The notes: generated from the sequence alone by a model not told the origin. DNA of 11,443 bases from DATJFX01 sp035495465 (GCA_035495465.1 DATJFX010000027.1:1-11443); one strand, 5' to 3'. Shown: positions 1-7,395, counted from the stretch's first letter. Numbers and translations: made by a program.

Positions 1-1116
1 ATATTTGATGAAATACGACCACCATTGGGATGCTTCGTGCTCTGTAATATGAAGTATATTTAAGACATAAGCCAAAGGTGACAATATCACTAGAACATAG
101 ATTCCGACTTGTCGAACGATCATTAGAAGGGCTAAAGCTATGGAAACTGCACAAGTTACCAGCAAAAAAGCAATTTTAGTTAATCCTTGTGTCACTCCAG
201 CCATCCAACCATTGGGTATTGTCCAAAAATCCTGGTTTATAAATTTATAAATCCACCCAAAAGTATCTTTAAGACTGCCATCCAAGGCAAATACTGCTAA
301 AAGCAAATTAAAAGCATTATAAATAGCGACCGCAATGACTTTACTAAAATTGACCAACAGAGCCATCAAGATAACTTTAACCAACAGATGCTTATAATTA
401 TATGTTTCTATCCGCAGGATAGAGGCGATACCAATCACAATCATGATGAGAATAAAAAACATATTCGCAAAATCACGCACTATACTCCAACCCACGTCCA
501 CAAATAACGGCATTGTGGTGACACTTACCGCTTGATTTGTTGCATAAGCTAAAATACCCAAAGCAAAAGAAGTCAACCAACCTAGAAAATTAGCTATTAT
601 ATCGAGTAAAAATTTTAAAATCGTCCCTACGACCTTACTTGGGCCTGAGGCTGAAACTGCATCATCGTGATCTTGATTAAAAGCTGCTTGTAAATCAGAG
701 GTCTGCAAACCCTTCCCTTCTTCGATGTTAGTCTGGATGATTTTAGAACCGGGAGGCTGGGGATCTGTAGAATTGTAAATTAACAAACTATTTGGACCAC
801 CTTGGGTCACTTGAGTATTGCCAGGCATAATCTTACAGGCTGTACTATATGTCCCGAGTCTTTGAGCAACTAGATATTCAACATACACTGTACGGAAAAA
901 TCCAGAAGTAGCGGTTAGAAATTGATTACTGAAATCCAAACATTTCTGCGGATCATTTTGCGCCGCATCTAACTTTGCTTTATCAAAAACAATATCTGGA
1001 TTCGTGTTTGAAGTTTGGGTTGCAGGTGCCGTTTGTGCAAATGCAAAATTAGCCAATAGTAAATGGGCCAAAAATATTATACCTACGATTTTACTTAGAT
1101 ACTTATAAGATTTCAT
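1..1116 (-). CDS. VirB6/TrbL-like polytopic membrane protein, 3' end cut off by the window edge
   Basis: I translated this frame by hand: it is open from an ATG at 1116 through base 1 (372 codons, no stop), so the C-terminus is missing. Residues 1-27 form a signal peptide ending AFA|Q. A soluble periplasmic-side stretch follows (about 28-160), then hydrophobic segments near 163-191, 217-235, 246-275, 314-332 and 336-355. The segment with ILSPLAYVL (344-352) preceded by IVRQVGIYVL, and the following SQWW (363-366), match the signature of VirB6/TrbL-type inner-membrane channel proteins of type IV secretion systems, as found in many CPR genomes. The start lies 8 nt after the stop of the upstream gene, with no good Shine-Dalgarno, which suggests translation from a shared mRNA. 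The family assignment rests on topology and the PLA/WW motif, not on an alignment. Another polytopic transporter component is possible. Confidence 0.72.
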   Translation of the reverse strand, partial: MKSYKYLSKIVGIIFLAHLLLANFAFAQTAPATQTSNTNPDIVFDKAKLDAAQNDPQKCLDFSNQFLTATSGFFRTVYVEYLVAQRLGTYSTACKIMPGNTQVTQGGPNSLLIYNSTDPQPPGSKIIQTNIEEGKGLQTSDLQAAFNQDHDDAVSASGPSKVVGTILKFLLDIIANFLGWLTSFALGILAYATNQAVSVTTMPLFVDVGWSIVRDFANMFFILIMIVIGIASILRIETYNYKHLLVKVILMALLVNFSKVIAVAIYNAFNLLLAVFALDGSLKDTFGWIYKFINQDFWTIPNGWMAGVTQGLTKIAFLLVTCAVSIALALLMIVRQVGIYVLVILSPLAYVLNILHITEHEASQWWSYFIKY

Positions 1117-1124
1117 ATTTATTT

Positions 1125-3341
1125 CTAATAACTACCAGCGGGATCTCCTGGGTCAAAAGGCGATGCGAAATGCACGCCATTTTCATTTTGGGATGGGAAA
1201 GGTCCCCATTGCGGATTATTTGCTCCACCTGTATCTCCTAATATATCCACTTGGGAATCGTCCGGATAAGCTATAATGTCCGAAGCATAACCATTACACG
1301 CACTACTATGAAAAGTCACCAGGAGTCCAGCACCTTCATTTCGCAAAGCCCAAGCTACGCGCTTAGTGATTTCAAACGCACCACAATTCCCTGCCATACT
1401 GATACCTTGCGATGTTAGGTAGCTGATCACTCGTTGTACCACATCTATATGATTCGGTACTGTACACGCTATTGCTGTAGGAATGTCGTCACAAGTCGTA
1501 CCAGCCCCCCCAGCTGCGCCAGTTCCTGGATCTACTATTTCCGGAGCAGGAGCACTTGCTACTACATTGAGATTTGCACTATCACATTTTCCAATTACAC
1601 CCTTGATATAACTTAAATATCGCAGAGTGTAAGCGGTCTTGATCATTAAATTTTCCAACCCGCCGCCGCCACTTCCTGACCCAGTTTGTAAATCCAGATC
1701 CTGATCTTTCTGCAGAGATTGTTGGATAGCGCTCATAAAATGAGCATACTGATTGATAGAAATTTCCATAGAATCAAAGTAACTACTGTGATATGCCTGG
1801 ATGCTATTTGAAATAGCATCTACCGCAGTATTCACTTCGCCTGACTTTCTGGCCCAAATATCTGCATTTGCTTTGTTCACGAAATTGTCCGTTGTCCCCC
1901 CACTTTGATCCGAAAAATTTAGCTGCGAAAAATCCCCTACTGGCTGCGCCAATATCGATGGAATATATGTATCTTTTAGTCTGGCACCATTTTGTAAATG
2001 ATCAGCATAGGTGTTGATAAAGTTTGCGTAAGTGGTAAGTGCAACGACTCCATTATCAATAGCTTGGCAAATCGGAGTAAAGTATGGCGAACTCGATACT
2101 GAGCCCGAAGGCTTACAAGATAGGACCGTATCATTTAATTTATTATTCTGACCATGATAGCAATTATCAAAACCAAAAGTGGCTAATTGGCCATCGCCAT
2201 TACCATCTTCACCGTCTGGAATATTGTCCCCGTCTAAATCAATTTCTTTTATCGGAGAAGTTTCTCCGTTACTTATTACATAAGCCGAACCAGCTTCATT
2301 AAATGTTCCCCCAGATTTATCCAAATTTAATTTATTGAAAATAAAATTGCCTAACAACGAACCAATAGTCGTATACAGATTGTCGTGCATTTCGAAATTA
2401 TTAGAAAAAATTTCCTTGATGGCGTTAGTCGCAAAATCATGAATAAAGGCAGACGGATTTTGAATTGCTGACGTCAAAATTCCTTGAGCGTCCACTTGCC
2501 ATTGTCCTTGGGCAAGGGTACAAGTAGCCTCATCTGTAATCGGGTCTTTTGGATAATCTGCCTGTGTAGAATTAGAAGAATTCGGATCGACTAAATATTT
2601 TCCTGGATATCGAAATCCCCCTACGCAAACATGAGGCGCTATACCATTCGGGTTGGATCGATCACTCTTTAAGCCCTGACCGTTTCCAATTTCTTGGCTG
2701 GCAGCGGAGTTAGCAGCTGCAACTTGATCACCAAATTCCCCATACAAACGCTCCTGGGTATATTCTGGCGGGTTTGAAAAATAAGCTTGAGCGGCTGCAA
2801 AATATTGTTCATCAGTAGCGTAAGTAGATGGATTATAAATATTACTTGAAGAAATTCCGCCCTGATCTATATAATACTGATCTAATTTTTGTTTAAGTGC
2901 GGCCAAGAAAGGTTTAGTCTGTCCATTAGCATCGGTGACTGTGGTCCGAGCGTTAATATCTGTCGCTAAAGCATTATAAATGGCCCGAAGGTCCGGATCG
3001 GCAACATGCTCATAAATATATTTGTTTAAATAATATCCGGATAAAACTTTATCATAGGCCAGGTAATCCTTAATTCGATATTTATCGATAAGCTTATCGA
3101 CGAATTGCGAGATATATTTGTTTGCATAACTAATCGCTATGCGTTGGGCAGCACCCAAACCAATATCTTTAAAAACATCATACCAGTTCGCAACTTCTGT
3201 ATTAAAAGTAAAATCCCCTATTCCCAAAAAAGCTTGAGCAGGTCTGGGGATTAACAAAACATTAGAAATTAAAACTACCTGGCTTACGAGCAAGCCAAGA
3301 GCTAAAGTCTTAGAGATTTTTCCATGATATAGAATTCTCAT
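1125..3341 (-). CDS. Large secreted protein of a T4SS-like locus with Asp-rich Ca-type motif and conserved-looking Cys-containing C-terminal domain
   Basis: A 738-residue exported protein of unknown function. Residues 1-37 are a signal peptide (basic start, hydrophobic 12-31, PAQA|F). The N-terminal third is helical and Tyr/Ala-rich. Residues 368-384 carry DLDGDNIPDGEDGNGDG, a TSP3/EF-hand-like calcium-binding pattern. A Gly/Ser-rich spacer lies about 565-575 and a Pro/Gly/Ala linker about 597-616. The last 120 residues look like a separate domain: two Cys (617, 626), then C653 in NCGAFEITKRVAWALR, C682 in ACNGYASDIIAYP, and a VDILGD...NNPQW tail (698-712). There are about ten Cys in the mature protein, consistent with disulphides. 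Its ATG overlaps the upstream stop as ATGA (3341-3338), so the two genes are probably translationally coupled, and the VirB6-like gene follows after 8 nt. The context suggests a periplasmic or surface part of the same apparatus, perhaps VirB5/TrbJ-like. That is inference only. Confidence 0.8.
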   Translation of the reverse strand: MRILYHGKISKTLALGLLVSQVVLISNVLLIPRPAQAFLGIGDFTFNTEVANWYDVFKDIGLGAAQRIAISYANKYISQFVDKLIDKYRIKDYLAYDKVLSGYYLNKYIYEHVADPDLRAIYNALATDINARTTVTDANGQTKPFLAALKQKLDQYYIDQGGISSSNIYNPSTYATDEQYFAAAQAYFSNPPEYTQERLYGEFGDQVAAANSAASQEIGNGQGLKSDRSNPNGIAPHVCVGGFRYPGKYLVDPNSSNSTQADYPKDPITDEATCTLAQGQWQVDAQGILTSAIQNPSAFIHDFATNAIKEIFSNNFEMHDNLYTTIGSLLGNFIFNKLNLDKSGGTFNEAGSAYVISNGETSPIKEIDLDGDNIPDGEDGNGDGQLATFGFDNCYHGQNNKLNDTVLSCKPSGSVSSSPYFTPICQAIDNGVVALTTYANFINTYADHLQNGARLKDTYIPSILAQPVGDFSQLNFSDQSGGTTDNFVNKANADIWARKSGEVNTAVDAISNSIQAYHSSYFDSMEISINQYAHFMSAIQQSLQKDQDLDLQTGSGSGGGGLENLMIKTAYTLRYLSYIKGVIGKCDSANLNVVASAPAPEIVDPGTGAAGGAGTTCDDIPTAIACTVPNHIDVVQRVISYLTSQGISMAGNCGAFEITKRVAWALRNEGAGLLVTFHSSACNGYASDIIAYPDDSQVDILGDTGGANNPQWGPFPSQNENGVHFASPFDPGDPAGSY

Positions 3342-4261
3342 TCTGGAAACTCCTTGCTTAAGAACTGTTTCTCAAAATCAAGTTTCTGTTGGACTGCTAG
3401 AAATTCCTGAACTTTGTCATACCACTCGTCACTAACGCTGTCATTTAAATTTAACGGTGCTGGAATAATCTCCGACAGCAATTGAAACATCGCGATATTA
3501 TATTTATGAAACATTAAAAATTTTGCCGGGACAGAGATCTGCTTTAAATCACTGGCCAAACTTTCTGATTTTGTTTTGATATCGTAAACCTGCGCGTCCG
3601 TACCAGACTTCAATATTTCGCCGATATTGGCTGAGTCTTGATCGGAAAAATATCGATTGATAGTTGAATGCAGTTTGCTTGCATAAGTTTTATAGGTATC
3701 TGAATCTTCCGTATAAATTATTTGAAGCTCATCATCTTGGGCTAACGGCAAATTAACTTGGCTGATGTCATTTGAGTCAGCTACTATCTTCTTTATATCA
3801 TCGCTAAAAACTAAACTCTCCCCCAAAAGATTTTCAGGCGTACTAACTTGATCAAAAGTCACGTGCCCTGGTTTGCTCGGATCAAAACCGGCGGCGACTA
3901 ATTCGCCATCGCTTAATGTGTCCCCTACTGTGTAAGCGCTGAGAGGATTGGTGTGATAATAATATTCTTGGGCATTGGTTAACTTATCCGAATCCGGATC
4001 TGCCGTAGCCGCGCAATTATCTTTTTCACAAACACTACTGCCAAAATATTGTTTCTGCCACCAAGCTGGCGTCGAAGTATCTACAAGCTTTGTATCCGCA
4101 ATTTTTTTAGTTTGCGGATGCAGATACTTAAATAAAAGACCGCCTGTGCCAGCGATCAAAACTAAGCCTAATATGCTTAAGGTTAGATTTTTTTTAATTT
4201 TTAGAAAGCTATTCCTTGACGTAAAGAATTTGCCTAATTTTTCTTTTTGTTTGTTTGACAT
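3338..4261 (-). CDS. Membrane-anchored protein with degenerate TSP3/EF-hand-like motif, first gene of the T4SS-like module
   Basis: I place the start at the ATG at 4261 (307 residues, MSNKQKEKLG). The frame is open to a TTG at 4285, but the extra residues (MVIFCFAI) put a hydrophobic patch before the basic N-terminus and there is no ribosome site for it. Residues 25-44 are a single transmembrane segment preceded by many Lys/Arg, so the remainder is expected outside the membrane. PAWWQKQYFGSSVC (65-78) with C83 leads into ADPDSDKLTNAQEYYYHTNP (87-106), a TSP3-like DPDxDxLTNxxEY pattern, then DTLSDGELV. This arrangement of WW, two Cys and an Asp-rich turn recurs in CPR envelope proteins, as I recall the family; no alignment was made. 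The rest (about 130-307) is helical with no motif I recognise. It overlaps the next gene by four bases (ATGA). Function unknown; a calcium-stabilised anchor or adaptor of the secretion apparatus is a guess. Confidence 0.8.
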   Translation of the reverse strand: MSNKQKEKLGKFFTSRNSFLKIKKNLTLSILGLVLIAGTGGLLFKYLHPQTKKIADTKLVDTSTPAWWQKQYFGSSVCEKDNCAATADPDSDKLTNAQEYYYHTNPLSAYTVGDTLSDGELVAAGFDPSKPGHVTFDQVSTPENLLGESLVFSDDIKKIVADSNDISQVNLPLAQDDELQIIYTEDSDTYKTYASKLHSTINRYFSDQDSANIGEILKSGTDAQVYDIKTKSESLASDLKQISVPAKFLMFHKYNIAMFQLLSEIIPAPLNLNDSVSDEWYDKVQEFLAVQQKLDFEKQFLSKEFPE

Positions 4262-4283
4262 TATAGCAAAGCAAAATATGACC

Positions 4284-4301
4284 AAAAATAGGGTGCCCTA
4301 T
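4284..4301 (-). promoter_or_regulatory. Small palindrome followed by T5 in the leader of the T4SS-like operon
   Basis: On the minus strand ATAGGGCACCCTAT (4301-4288) is a perfect palindrome followed by a run of five T (4288-4284). It sits between the promoter at 4370-4398 and the ATG at 4261. It could be a weak intrinsic terminator for read-through from rsmA, an attenuator of the operon's own transcript, or an operator. The stem is only 5-6 bp, so the call is weak. Confidence 0.3.
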
Positions 4302-4369
4302 CTCTCGTATTTGCCTTATTTATTTAACATTTTTGTTTTTGTTTCGAAAACTGTCTCAAACTTATATAT

Positions 4370-4398
4370 ATTATAGCATATAATTCGGAACTTGTAAA
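4370..4398 (-). promoter_or_regulatory. Strong sigma70-type promoter for the T4SS-like operon, overlapping the rsmA stop codon
   Basis: Read on the minus strand, TTTACA (4398-4393) is followed by a 17-nt spacer and TATAAT (4375-4370), with TG one base before the -10 box (TGC at 4378-4376, an extended -10). The -35 differs from TTGACA at one base. The predicted start is near 4363, giving a leader of about 100 nt before the ATG at 4261. The TAA stop of rsmA lies inside the -10 box. This implies that the downstream three-gene block can be expressed independently of pcrA-rsmA. Confidence 0.7.
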
Positions 4399-5207
4399 GA
4401 TAACTCGATCCATTGGTCTATGGAAACATCTTGAGGCCTAGTAGTTGGCTCAATTCCCGCTTTTTTTAACAAATCATTTACTTCTTCTTTACTAAGTTTT
4501 AATCCGGAGGCCAAAGTATTATGAATCTGCTTTCTCTTGCCCGCAAAAGCAATCTTCAGTATGCGGAAAAATAATTTCTCGTCCTTAAGATTAGGATATT
4601 TTAGTTTAGGAATAATTTTTAAAACCACAGAATCAACTTCCGGCACTGGCCAGAAACTGGTTTTCGGCACATCCAAAATAATTTCCGCGTCAGCATAGAC
4701 TTGTACCGAAATGCCAAGTATGGATAATTCGCCCGCAGTCGCTGTCACACGCTCTCCTACTTCTTTCTGAACCATGAGAATCAAACTCTCGGGTTTATTT
4801 TTTTGTTCGAGGAAGTATTGAAATAATTTTGAAGTTAGATAATATGGAATATTTGCCACGACTTTATAACTGCCTGAAATTTGGTTGGATAAATTAAATC
4901 TTAAAATATCGCCGCTGATAATTTTTGCGTTCGGATATTTTTTTAAATTCTTATTTAAAATTGGAATTAATTTCTCATCTTTTTCAATTGCCGTAATCCT
5001 CGCTCCCCTCTTCAGAAGCTCTTCTGTCAAAGTTCCGAGTCCCGGACCAACTTCTAAAATTAAGTCAGTTGGTTTTATTTCAGCTTCCTCCATAATCCCC
5101 TGGAGAATTTCTTCATCAACTAAAAAATTCTGGCCCAAATAATCTTTTGGACGAAGATGAGAATTTTTCAAAAAAGATTTTAATTCTTCAACGCTGGATA
5201 AATTCAT
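4371..5207 (-). CDS. rsmA: 16S rRNA (adenine1518-N6/adenine1519-N6)-dimethyltransferase RsmA (KsgA)
   Basis: RsmA dimethylates two adjacent adenines in the 3'-terminal hairpin of 16S rRNA using S-adenosylmethionine, a late step of 30S assembly in the cytoplasm. All family landmarks are visible: GQNFLVD (25-31), the SAM-binding LEVGPGLGTLTEEL (51-64), the acidic E75 at the end of strand 2, SGDIL (98-102), and the catalytic NIPY (119-122) followed by YLTSKL. The C-terminal part holds the usual helical domain with FAGKRKQIHNTL. At 278 residues it has the usual family length. The ATG at 5207 lies one nucleotide after the stop of the helicase gene, so the two are almost certainly co-transcribed; no clear Shine-Dalgarno precedes it, suggesting coupling. 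The last codons and the stop overlap a strong promoter for the next genes. Confidence 0.97.
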   Translation of the reverse strand: MNLSSVEELKSFLKNSHLRPKDYLGQNFLVDEEILQGIMEEAEIKPTDLILEVGPGLGTLTEELLKRGARITAIEKDEKLIPILNKNLKKYPNAKIISGDILRFNLSNQISGSYKVVANIPYYLTSKLFQYFLEQKNKPESLILMVQKEVGERVTATAGELSILGISVQVYADAEIILDVPKTSFWPVPEVDSVVLKIIPKLKYPNLKDEKLFFRILKIAFAGKRKQIHNTLASGLKLSKEEVNDLLKKAGIEPTTRPQDVSIDQWIELSLQVPNYML

Positions 5208-5208
5208 A

Positions 5209-7212
5209 TTACTCGGAAAATAGTCCCTGCTTAATTTCGAGCAGTTCTTCTGGAATAGCTTTTAGGATGCGCGATGCAACGCTCATGTTGCGCTGGCCAT
5301 ATATTTTTCGAGACTGAGCATAAACTAAATATAATTTTTTCTTAGCCCGAGTGACGCCTACGTAAGCTAATCGTACTTCTTCCGCAATCTCCTTCGGTTC
5401 TAGTAAGGATCTGGAATGCGGCAAAATCCCTTCTTCGAAACCGATTAAAAATACGGTATCAAATTCTAGTCCTTTCGCTTGATGTAATGTCATCATGGTA
5501 ACTTTTGGGCTATCCAAATCCACTTCATCAGCTTGGGTCATCAAAGCTACTTCTTCCAAAAATTTATTCAAGCCTTCTTTCCAGGGCAGCTTACTGAAAC
5601 TTCCGGCCACATTGAAAAGTTCCTGGACATTTTCCCAGCGACTCTCCCCTTCTGCGGTGTTATCCCGCAAAAAAGTTTCATAGCCGGAAAATTTCAAAAC
5701 GGATTTTAAGATGTCTAATATATTGGCAGTTTCATCTATGCTTAAAATTCCGTTGATGATTTCAAAAAAAGATTTAATAGCAGGCTTGGCGTGGAATAAC
5801 TGAGCCAGCTCTTCTTCTTTCTTTTCTATCAAAGCATCTTTTAAGAGATCAAACGCTTTCGCGCCAATTCCCCGAGGCGGGACATTTACTACGCGCTTAA
5901 GACTTATGATGTCATTGGGATTTACTAAAAGTCGCAAGTAACTAATCACGTCTTTGATTTCTTTGCGCTCATAAAATTTTAAGCCGCCCACAATCTGGTA
6001 CGGGATGCTTGATTCAATCATAACTTCTTCCAAGACCCGGGACTGGGCATGAGTGCGGTAAAGAATCGCAATGTTGTTTAAGCCCGCGCGATTTTTTAAT
6101 TTAGCCAAGGTTCTGGATTTGGCTTTGCGCATGAGTCGGCCTAAAATAGTTTCGTCTTCATCGTAATCATAATGCGGTTCTTCGCTTTTACCGTCTTGGT
6201 GTTCGATTATCTTTGATGCGACAAAATATCCTTCTGCCAGTTCATCCTCGGCAATAAATAAAAATGGCAATTCTCCCCCCTTGTTCTCAGTCCATAAATC
6301 TTTTTTGTGCTGGTTGGTATTTAAATCAATAATTTTCTGCGCCACAGTCAAAATAGGGATGGTGGAACGGTAATTCAGCTCTAAACGGACAATTTTAGCC
6401 TGCGGATAATCATCCTCAAAATCCAAAATGTTCTGAAGGTTCGCGCCGCGAAATCCATAGATAGCCTGCGCATCATCCCCCACCACAAAAATATTCTTAT
6501 GAGCCTGAGCCAAAAGTTTAGTAAAAATATATTGGGCATGGTTCGTATCTTGGTATTCATCTACTAATATGTACGCCCAGAGGTTTTGGTATTTTTTCAA
6601 GACGTCCGGGTGCTCGCGAAAAATTTTCACAGGTAAAACCAGGAGGTCGCCAAAGTCTACGGCGTTATTGGCGCGGAGTCCGGTTTGATATTCGGCGTAA
6701 ACTTCTTTGGCCGTGCGTGAAAAGCTTTTATCGTCGTCCTCCAAATCTCCCGGCTCTTCTAAATTGTTTTTTGCTCGATCAATGATTGAGGCAAAAACTT
6801 GCGGTTTGTATTTCGTCGGATCTATCCGCTTGCGGATTAAAATTTCTTTCAATAAACTTTCCTGGTCATTATCATCATAGATCACGAAGTTTTGATTTAA
6901 CCCGACAGACTTAGCTTCGGCCCGTAAAATTTTAACTCCAATGGAATGAAAGGTTCCCATTGTTGGCAAACCTAAAAGATCTTTGCCGAGGAGTTTCATG
7001 ATCCGCTCTTTCATTTCGCCTGCAGCTTTATTTGTAAAAGTTACTGCGAGAATGTTATAAGGTTGAATTTTCAATTTTTTAATCAGATAAACAATGCGCA
7101 TAGTAAGCGCTCTGGTTTTTCCGCTGCCAGCGCCTGCCAAAATCAAAACTGGCCCCATCGGAGCCGTAACTGCTTCAAGTTGCGCTGGATTTAGTCCCTG
7201 ATTTTCTGACAT
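5209..7212 (-). CDS. pcrA: PcrA/UvrD-type superfamily 1A DNA helicase, short C-terminus
   Basis: An ATP-driven 3'-5' DNA helicase used in nucleotide excision repair and in clearing replication blocks. The SF1A motifs are all present: LNPAQLEAV (7-15), Walker A AGAGSGKT (26-33), TFTNKAAGEM, Walker B VDEYQDTN (217-224), GDDAQAIYGFRGA (245-257), LNYRST (279-284), TLHQAKGLEFD, then EEGILPHSRSL and VRLAYVGVTRAK (613-624). The HSRSL phrase is closer to Gram-positive PcrA than to E. coli UvrD. At 667 residues it ends soon after SRILKAIPEELL (647-658), whereas typical PcrA/UvrD proteins run to about 720-750 with a Tudor-like C-terminal domain that contacts RNA polymerase; that part is absent here. 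The ATG at 7212 lies nine nucleotides after a TATAAT box. rsmA follows after one base. Confidence 0.96.
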   Translation of the reverse strand: MSENQGLNPAQLEAVTAPMGPVLILAGAGSGKTRALTMRIVYLIKKLKIQPYNILAVTFTNKAAGEMKERIMKLLGKDLLGLPTMGTFHSIGVKILRAEAKSVGLNQNFVIYDDNDQESLLKEILIRKRIDPTKYKPQVFASIIDRAKNNLEEPGDLEDDDKSFSRTAKEVYAEYQTGLRANNAVDFGDLLVLPVKIFREHPDVLKKYQNLWAYILVDEYQDTNHAQYIFTKLLAQAHKNIFVVGDDAQAIYGFRGANLQNILDFEDDYPQAKIVRLELNYRSTIPILTVAQKIIDLNTNQHKKDLWTENKGGELPFLFIAEDELAEGYFVASKIIEHQDGKSEEPHYDYDEDETILGRLMRKAKSRTLAKLKNRAGLNNIAILYRTHAQSRVLEEVMIESSIPYQIVGGLKFYERKEIKDVISYLRLLVNPNDIISLKRVVNVPPRGIGAKAFDLLKDALIEKKEEELAQLFHAKPAIKSFFEIINGILSIDETANILDILKSVLKFSGYETFLRDNTAEGESRWENVQELFNVAGSFSKLPWKEGLNKFLEEVALMTQADEVDLDSPKVTMMTLHQAKGLEFDTVFLIGFEEGILPHSRSLLEPKEIAEEVRLAYVGVTRAKKKLYLVYAQSRKIYGQRNMSVASRILKAIPEELLEIKQGLFSE

Positions 7213-7221
7213 AGCTTACTT

Positions 7222-7252
7222 ATTATACCTGATTTTTCGAAGTGAGGGGCAA
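7222..7252 (-). promoter_or_regulatory. Promoter of the helicase-rsmA operon, probably leaderless
   Basis: On the minus strand a perfect TATAAT (7227-7222) lies nine bases before the helicase ATG at 7212, so transcription would start at about 7215 or closer, leaving at most a few leader bases. The best -35 is TTGCCC (7252-7247) with a long 19-nt spacer, which is weak. That hexamer lies inside the left arm of the inverted-repeat element starting at 7246. No Shine-Dalgarno could fit on such a transcript. Confidence 0.5.
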
Positions 7253-7342
7253 TTACAAAATTAGCCTGCGCCGTGCTACCGGCGTGAGCACGCAGGCTGC
7301 AAAAGCAGCAGATTTTGACAGCCGGGAATTTTTAATTGCCCC
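7246..7342. repeat. Nested inverted-repeat element (structured intergenic sequence)
   Basis: The ends form a perfect 10-bp inverted repeat, GGGGCAATTA (7246-7255) and TAATTGCCCC (7333-7342). Immediately inside the left arm, CAAAAT (7256-7261) pairs with ATTTTG (7312-7317). Within that lies a hairpin of AGCCTGC plus GTGCT (7263-7277) against AGCAC plus GCAGGCT (7287-7298), with a 3-nt bulge and 9-nt loop. An alternative small hairpin GCTGC-AAAA-GCAGC (7296-7309) overlaps it. The nesting is too regular for chance. It could be a non-coding RNA, a palindromic repeat family member or a protein-binding site; the sequence alone does not decide. It does not match a tRNA. Confidence 0.6.
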
Positions 7343-7366
7343 AAGCGGAGGCTGTGGATTAATCCA

Positions 7367-7395
7367 TTGACGCTACCTAGTATTTTTGTTAAACT
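7367..7395 (+). promoter_or_regulatory. Possible promoter for the LysM/M23 gene
   Basis: TTGACG (7367-7372), a 17-nt spacer and TAAACT (7390-7395) form a plausible sigma70-type promoter, five of six and four of six matches to consensus. It would give a leader of over 120 nt before either candidate start codon. The region is AT-rich, so chance matches are likely. Confidence 0.3.

Noticed and set aside
1434..2302. Plus-strand ORFs opposite the large secreted protein
   Set aside because: They lack family motifs and ribosome sites and lie fully inside a well-supported gene with a signal peptide and coherent domains.
4262..4285. N-terminal extension of the membrane-anchored protein to a TTG at 4285
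   Set aside because: The TTG has no ribosome site and the added residues precede a natural-looking basic N-terminus starting at the ATG at 4261.
4326..4362. Second promoter candidate (TTGAGA ... TTAAAT) in the leader of the T4SS-like module
   Set aside because: The spacing between the two hexamers is about 25 nt, too long for a sigma70-type promoter.
7263..7309. tRNA-like cloverleaf in the palindromic element
   Set aside because: No acceptor stem/CCA end, T-loop (GTTCRA) or anticodon arm of proper size can be laid out; the stems are simply nested and overlapping.
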